In this document: positions 5,664 to 6,841 of the stretch, piece after piece | How the letters are laid out: each line of letters starts with the position of its first letter | How positions within the stretch are numbered: the first letter of the stretch is position 1 | Notes under the pieces: model-generated | What the model was told of the DNA's origin: nothing | The model's database searches: none | What the model saw: the letters and a program-made list of their open reading frames with translations, nothing else | Origin: Desulfobacterales bacterium | Lineage (GTDB): Bacteria > Desulfobacterota > Desulfobacteria > Desulfobacterales > JAFDCJ01 | Length of the DNA stretch: 6,841 bases | Assembly: GCA_020345785.1 (NCBI GenBank) | Contig: CP070771.1 | Coordinates: 3,716,068-3,722,908 of the forward strand | Direction: 5' to 3' | Translations under genes and position numbers: made by a program

Positions 5664-6841
5664 TGGTTAAATCCCTTTACTCAAAGCTTGCGATGGCATT
5701 ACTCGGGGTGTTTTGTTTTTTGGGCGTATCCATTGTCGTTGTCACCCAGTTTGCCTCGGACATGTATCAGCAGGAAGTCGTTCAGAAACTCAACCGCGAC
5801 CTGGCCCGTCAAATCGTTGCCCAAAAGATTCTGATGCAGGAGCATCGCATCAATGAAAAGGGACTCAAAGAAATTTTTGACATGCTGATGGTGGTCAACC
5901 CCAGCATTGAAGTTTACCTGCTGAATCCCACCGGCCAAATCCTGGCTTATTCAGCCCCGCCCGGCAAAGTCAAGTTGGACCGGGTTGATCTGGAACCGAT
6001 AAAGACCTGGTTTGAAGAAGGCGTTGCCTTTCCGCTGACCGGTGATGACCCCCGCCATCCGGGAAGAAAAAAAGTTTTCAGCGCTGCCCGCGTCCCGGAA
6101 CAGGGCCCGCTGCAAGGATACCTGTACATTATTCTGGGGGGAGAAATATTCGACAGCATCGTCCAGAAACTCAAAGGCAGCTACATCCTGCAGTTAAGCG
6201 CCTGGTGGATCGCCGCCAGCCTTTTCTTTGCGCTGGTCACCGGTTTGCTGCTGTTTGCCTACCTGACCCGCCGACTGAAACGCCTGGCCGCGGTCATGGA
6301 TTCATTCGATGTGGCGCAGACGGCGGCACGGCTGCGGTCCATTCGCGTCAAGGACCGGCAGAAGGGCGATGAAATCGACCGGTTGACTTCTACTTTTAAC
6401 CAGCTGGTTGAGCGAATTAATATCCAGATGGAGAAATTGCAAAAGGCGGATATGTCGCGCCGCGAGCTTGTCGCCAACGTGTCCCACGATCTGCGAACGC
6501 CGCTGGCCACGCTGCAGGGGTACATCGAAACGCTCTTTCTTAAAGACAACAACCTGACCGCACAAGAACGGAAACAGCACCTTGAGATTGCCATTCTGCA
6601 TTGTGAAAGGCTGGGTAAACTGGTCGATGCCCTATTCGAACTGGCCAAACTGGATTCACATGAGACCAAGGCCCGCTATGAACCGTTTAACATCGGCGAG
6701 CTGGCGCATGACGTGGTGCAAAAATTTGATTTATCCGCCCGTGAAAAACAAATCGCGATTGAAGTCGACCTTGATCAAAGCCTGCCTTTCGTAAACGCCG
6801 ACATCGCCATGATTGAGCGTGTCATTGAAAACCTGCTCGAG
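5663..6841 (+). CDS. Membrane-bound sensor histidine kinase (partial, cut at the N box)
   Basis: Inner-membrane sensor that would autophosphorylate and pass phosphate to the upstream regulator. I translated 393 codons to the window edge. Membrane segment 1 is about residues 9-29, an extracytoplasmic sensor domain spans about 30-177, membrane segment 2 is about 178-200, and a HAMP-like linker covers about 200-256. The dimerisation/phosphoacceptor domain has the H box VANVSHDLRTPL with His275. The ATPase domain begins near residue 350 and is cut at MIERVIENLLE, the start of the N box, so the G boxes are outside the window. The sensor domain contains a VYLLNPTGQILAYS stretch reminiscent of PAS/Cache-like folds; the ligand is unknown. 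The ATG shares its A with the regulator's TGA (TGATG), a one-base overlap suggesting translational coupling. The whole protein would probably be about 480 residues. Confidence 0.95.
   Translation, partial: MVKSLYSKLAMALLGVFCFLGVSIVVVTQFASDMYQQEVVQKLNRDLARQIVAQKILMQEHRINEKGLKEIFDMLMVVNPSIEVYLLNPTGQILAYSAPPGKVKLDRVDLEPIKTWFEEGVAFPLTGDDPRHPGRKKVFSAARVPEQGPLQGYLYIILGGEIFDSIVQKLKGSYILQLSAWWIAASLFFALVTGLLLFAYLTRRLKRLAAVMDSFDVAQTAARLRSIRVKDRQKGDEIDRLTSTFNQLVERINIQMEKLQKADMSRRELVANVSHDLRTPLATLQGYIETLFLKDNNLTAQERKQHLEIAILHCERLGKLVDALFELAKLDSHETKARYEPFNIGELAHDVVQKFDLSAREKQIAIEVDLDQSLPFVNADIAMIERVIENLLE

Noticed and set aside
1..6841. CRISPR array, tRNA, rRNA or complete insertion sequence
   Set aside because: No spaced direct repeats of CRISPR type, no cloverleaf or rRNA-like segment and no transposase gene were seen.

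Overview
The window holds two divergent gene blocks separated by about 0.8 kb of AT-rich, hairpin-bearing DNA. The organism is most likely a Gram-negative, moderately GC-rich proteobacterium in the broad sense. The style resembles Desulfobacterota (sulfate-reducer-like MAGs), but that placement is inferred from gene style, a Tat-exported binding protein and intergenic repeats, not from a marker gene.

Left block (positions 1-4121, all minus strand, read right to left): a branched-chain amino acid (HAAT/Liv family) ABC importer. The order is a Tat-signal periplasmic substrate-binding protein (2838-4121), a LivH-type permease with a TTG start (1707-2579), a LivM-type permease whose ATG abuts the LivH stop codon (768-1706), and a LivG-type ATPase cut by the window edge (1-731). 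The second ATPase (LivF type) that normally completes the complex would lie beyond position 1. The binding-protein gene is separated from the permeases by 258 bp containing a perfect 36-bp palindrome flanked by arrays of a GTTATTN heptamer in opposite orientations.

Middle (4122-4940): no confidently called gene. It carries a 20-bp perfect palindrome inside a 13-bp long-range inverted repeat, one possible small ORF (53 codons), an 82-bp stem-loop closed by a 10-bp perfect stem, and an AT-rich stretch likely to hold the promoter of the right block.

Right block (4941-6841, plus strand): an OmpR/PhoB-type response regulator overlapped by one base (TGATG) by a membrane-bound histidine kinase that runs off the window at its N box. 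Kinase and regulator form a standard two-component operon. Whether it controls the divergent transporter is unknown; adjacency is the only argument.

The genes themselves are ordinary members of known families. The unexplained material is in the two intergenic regions.
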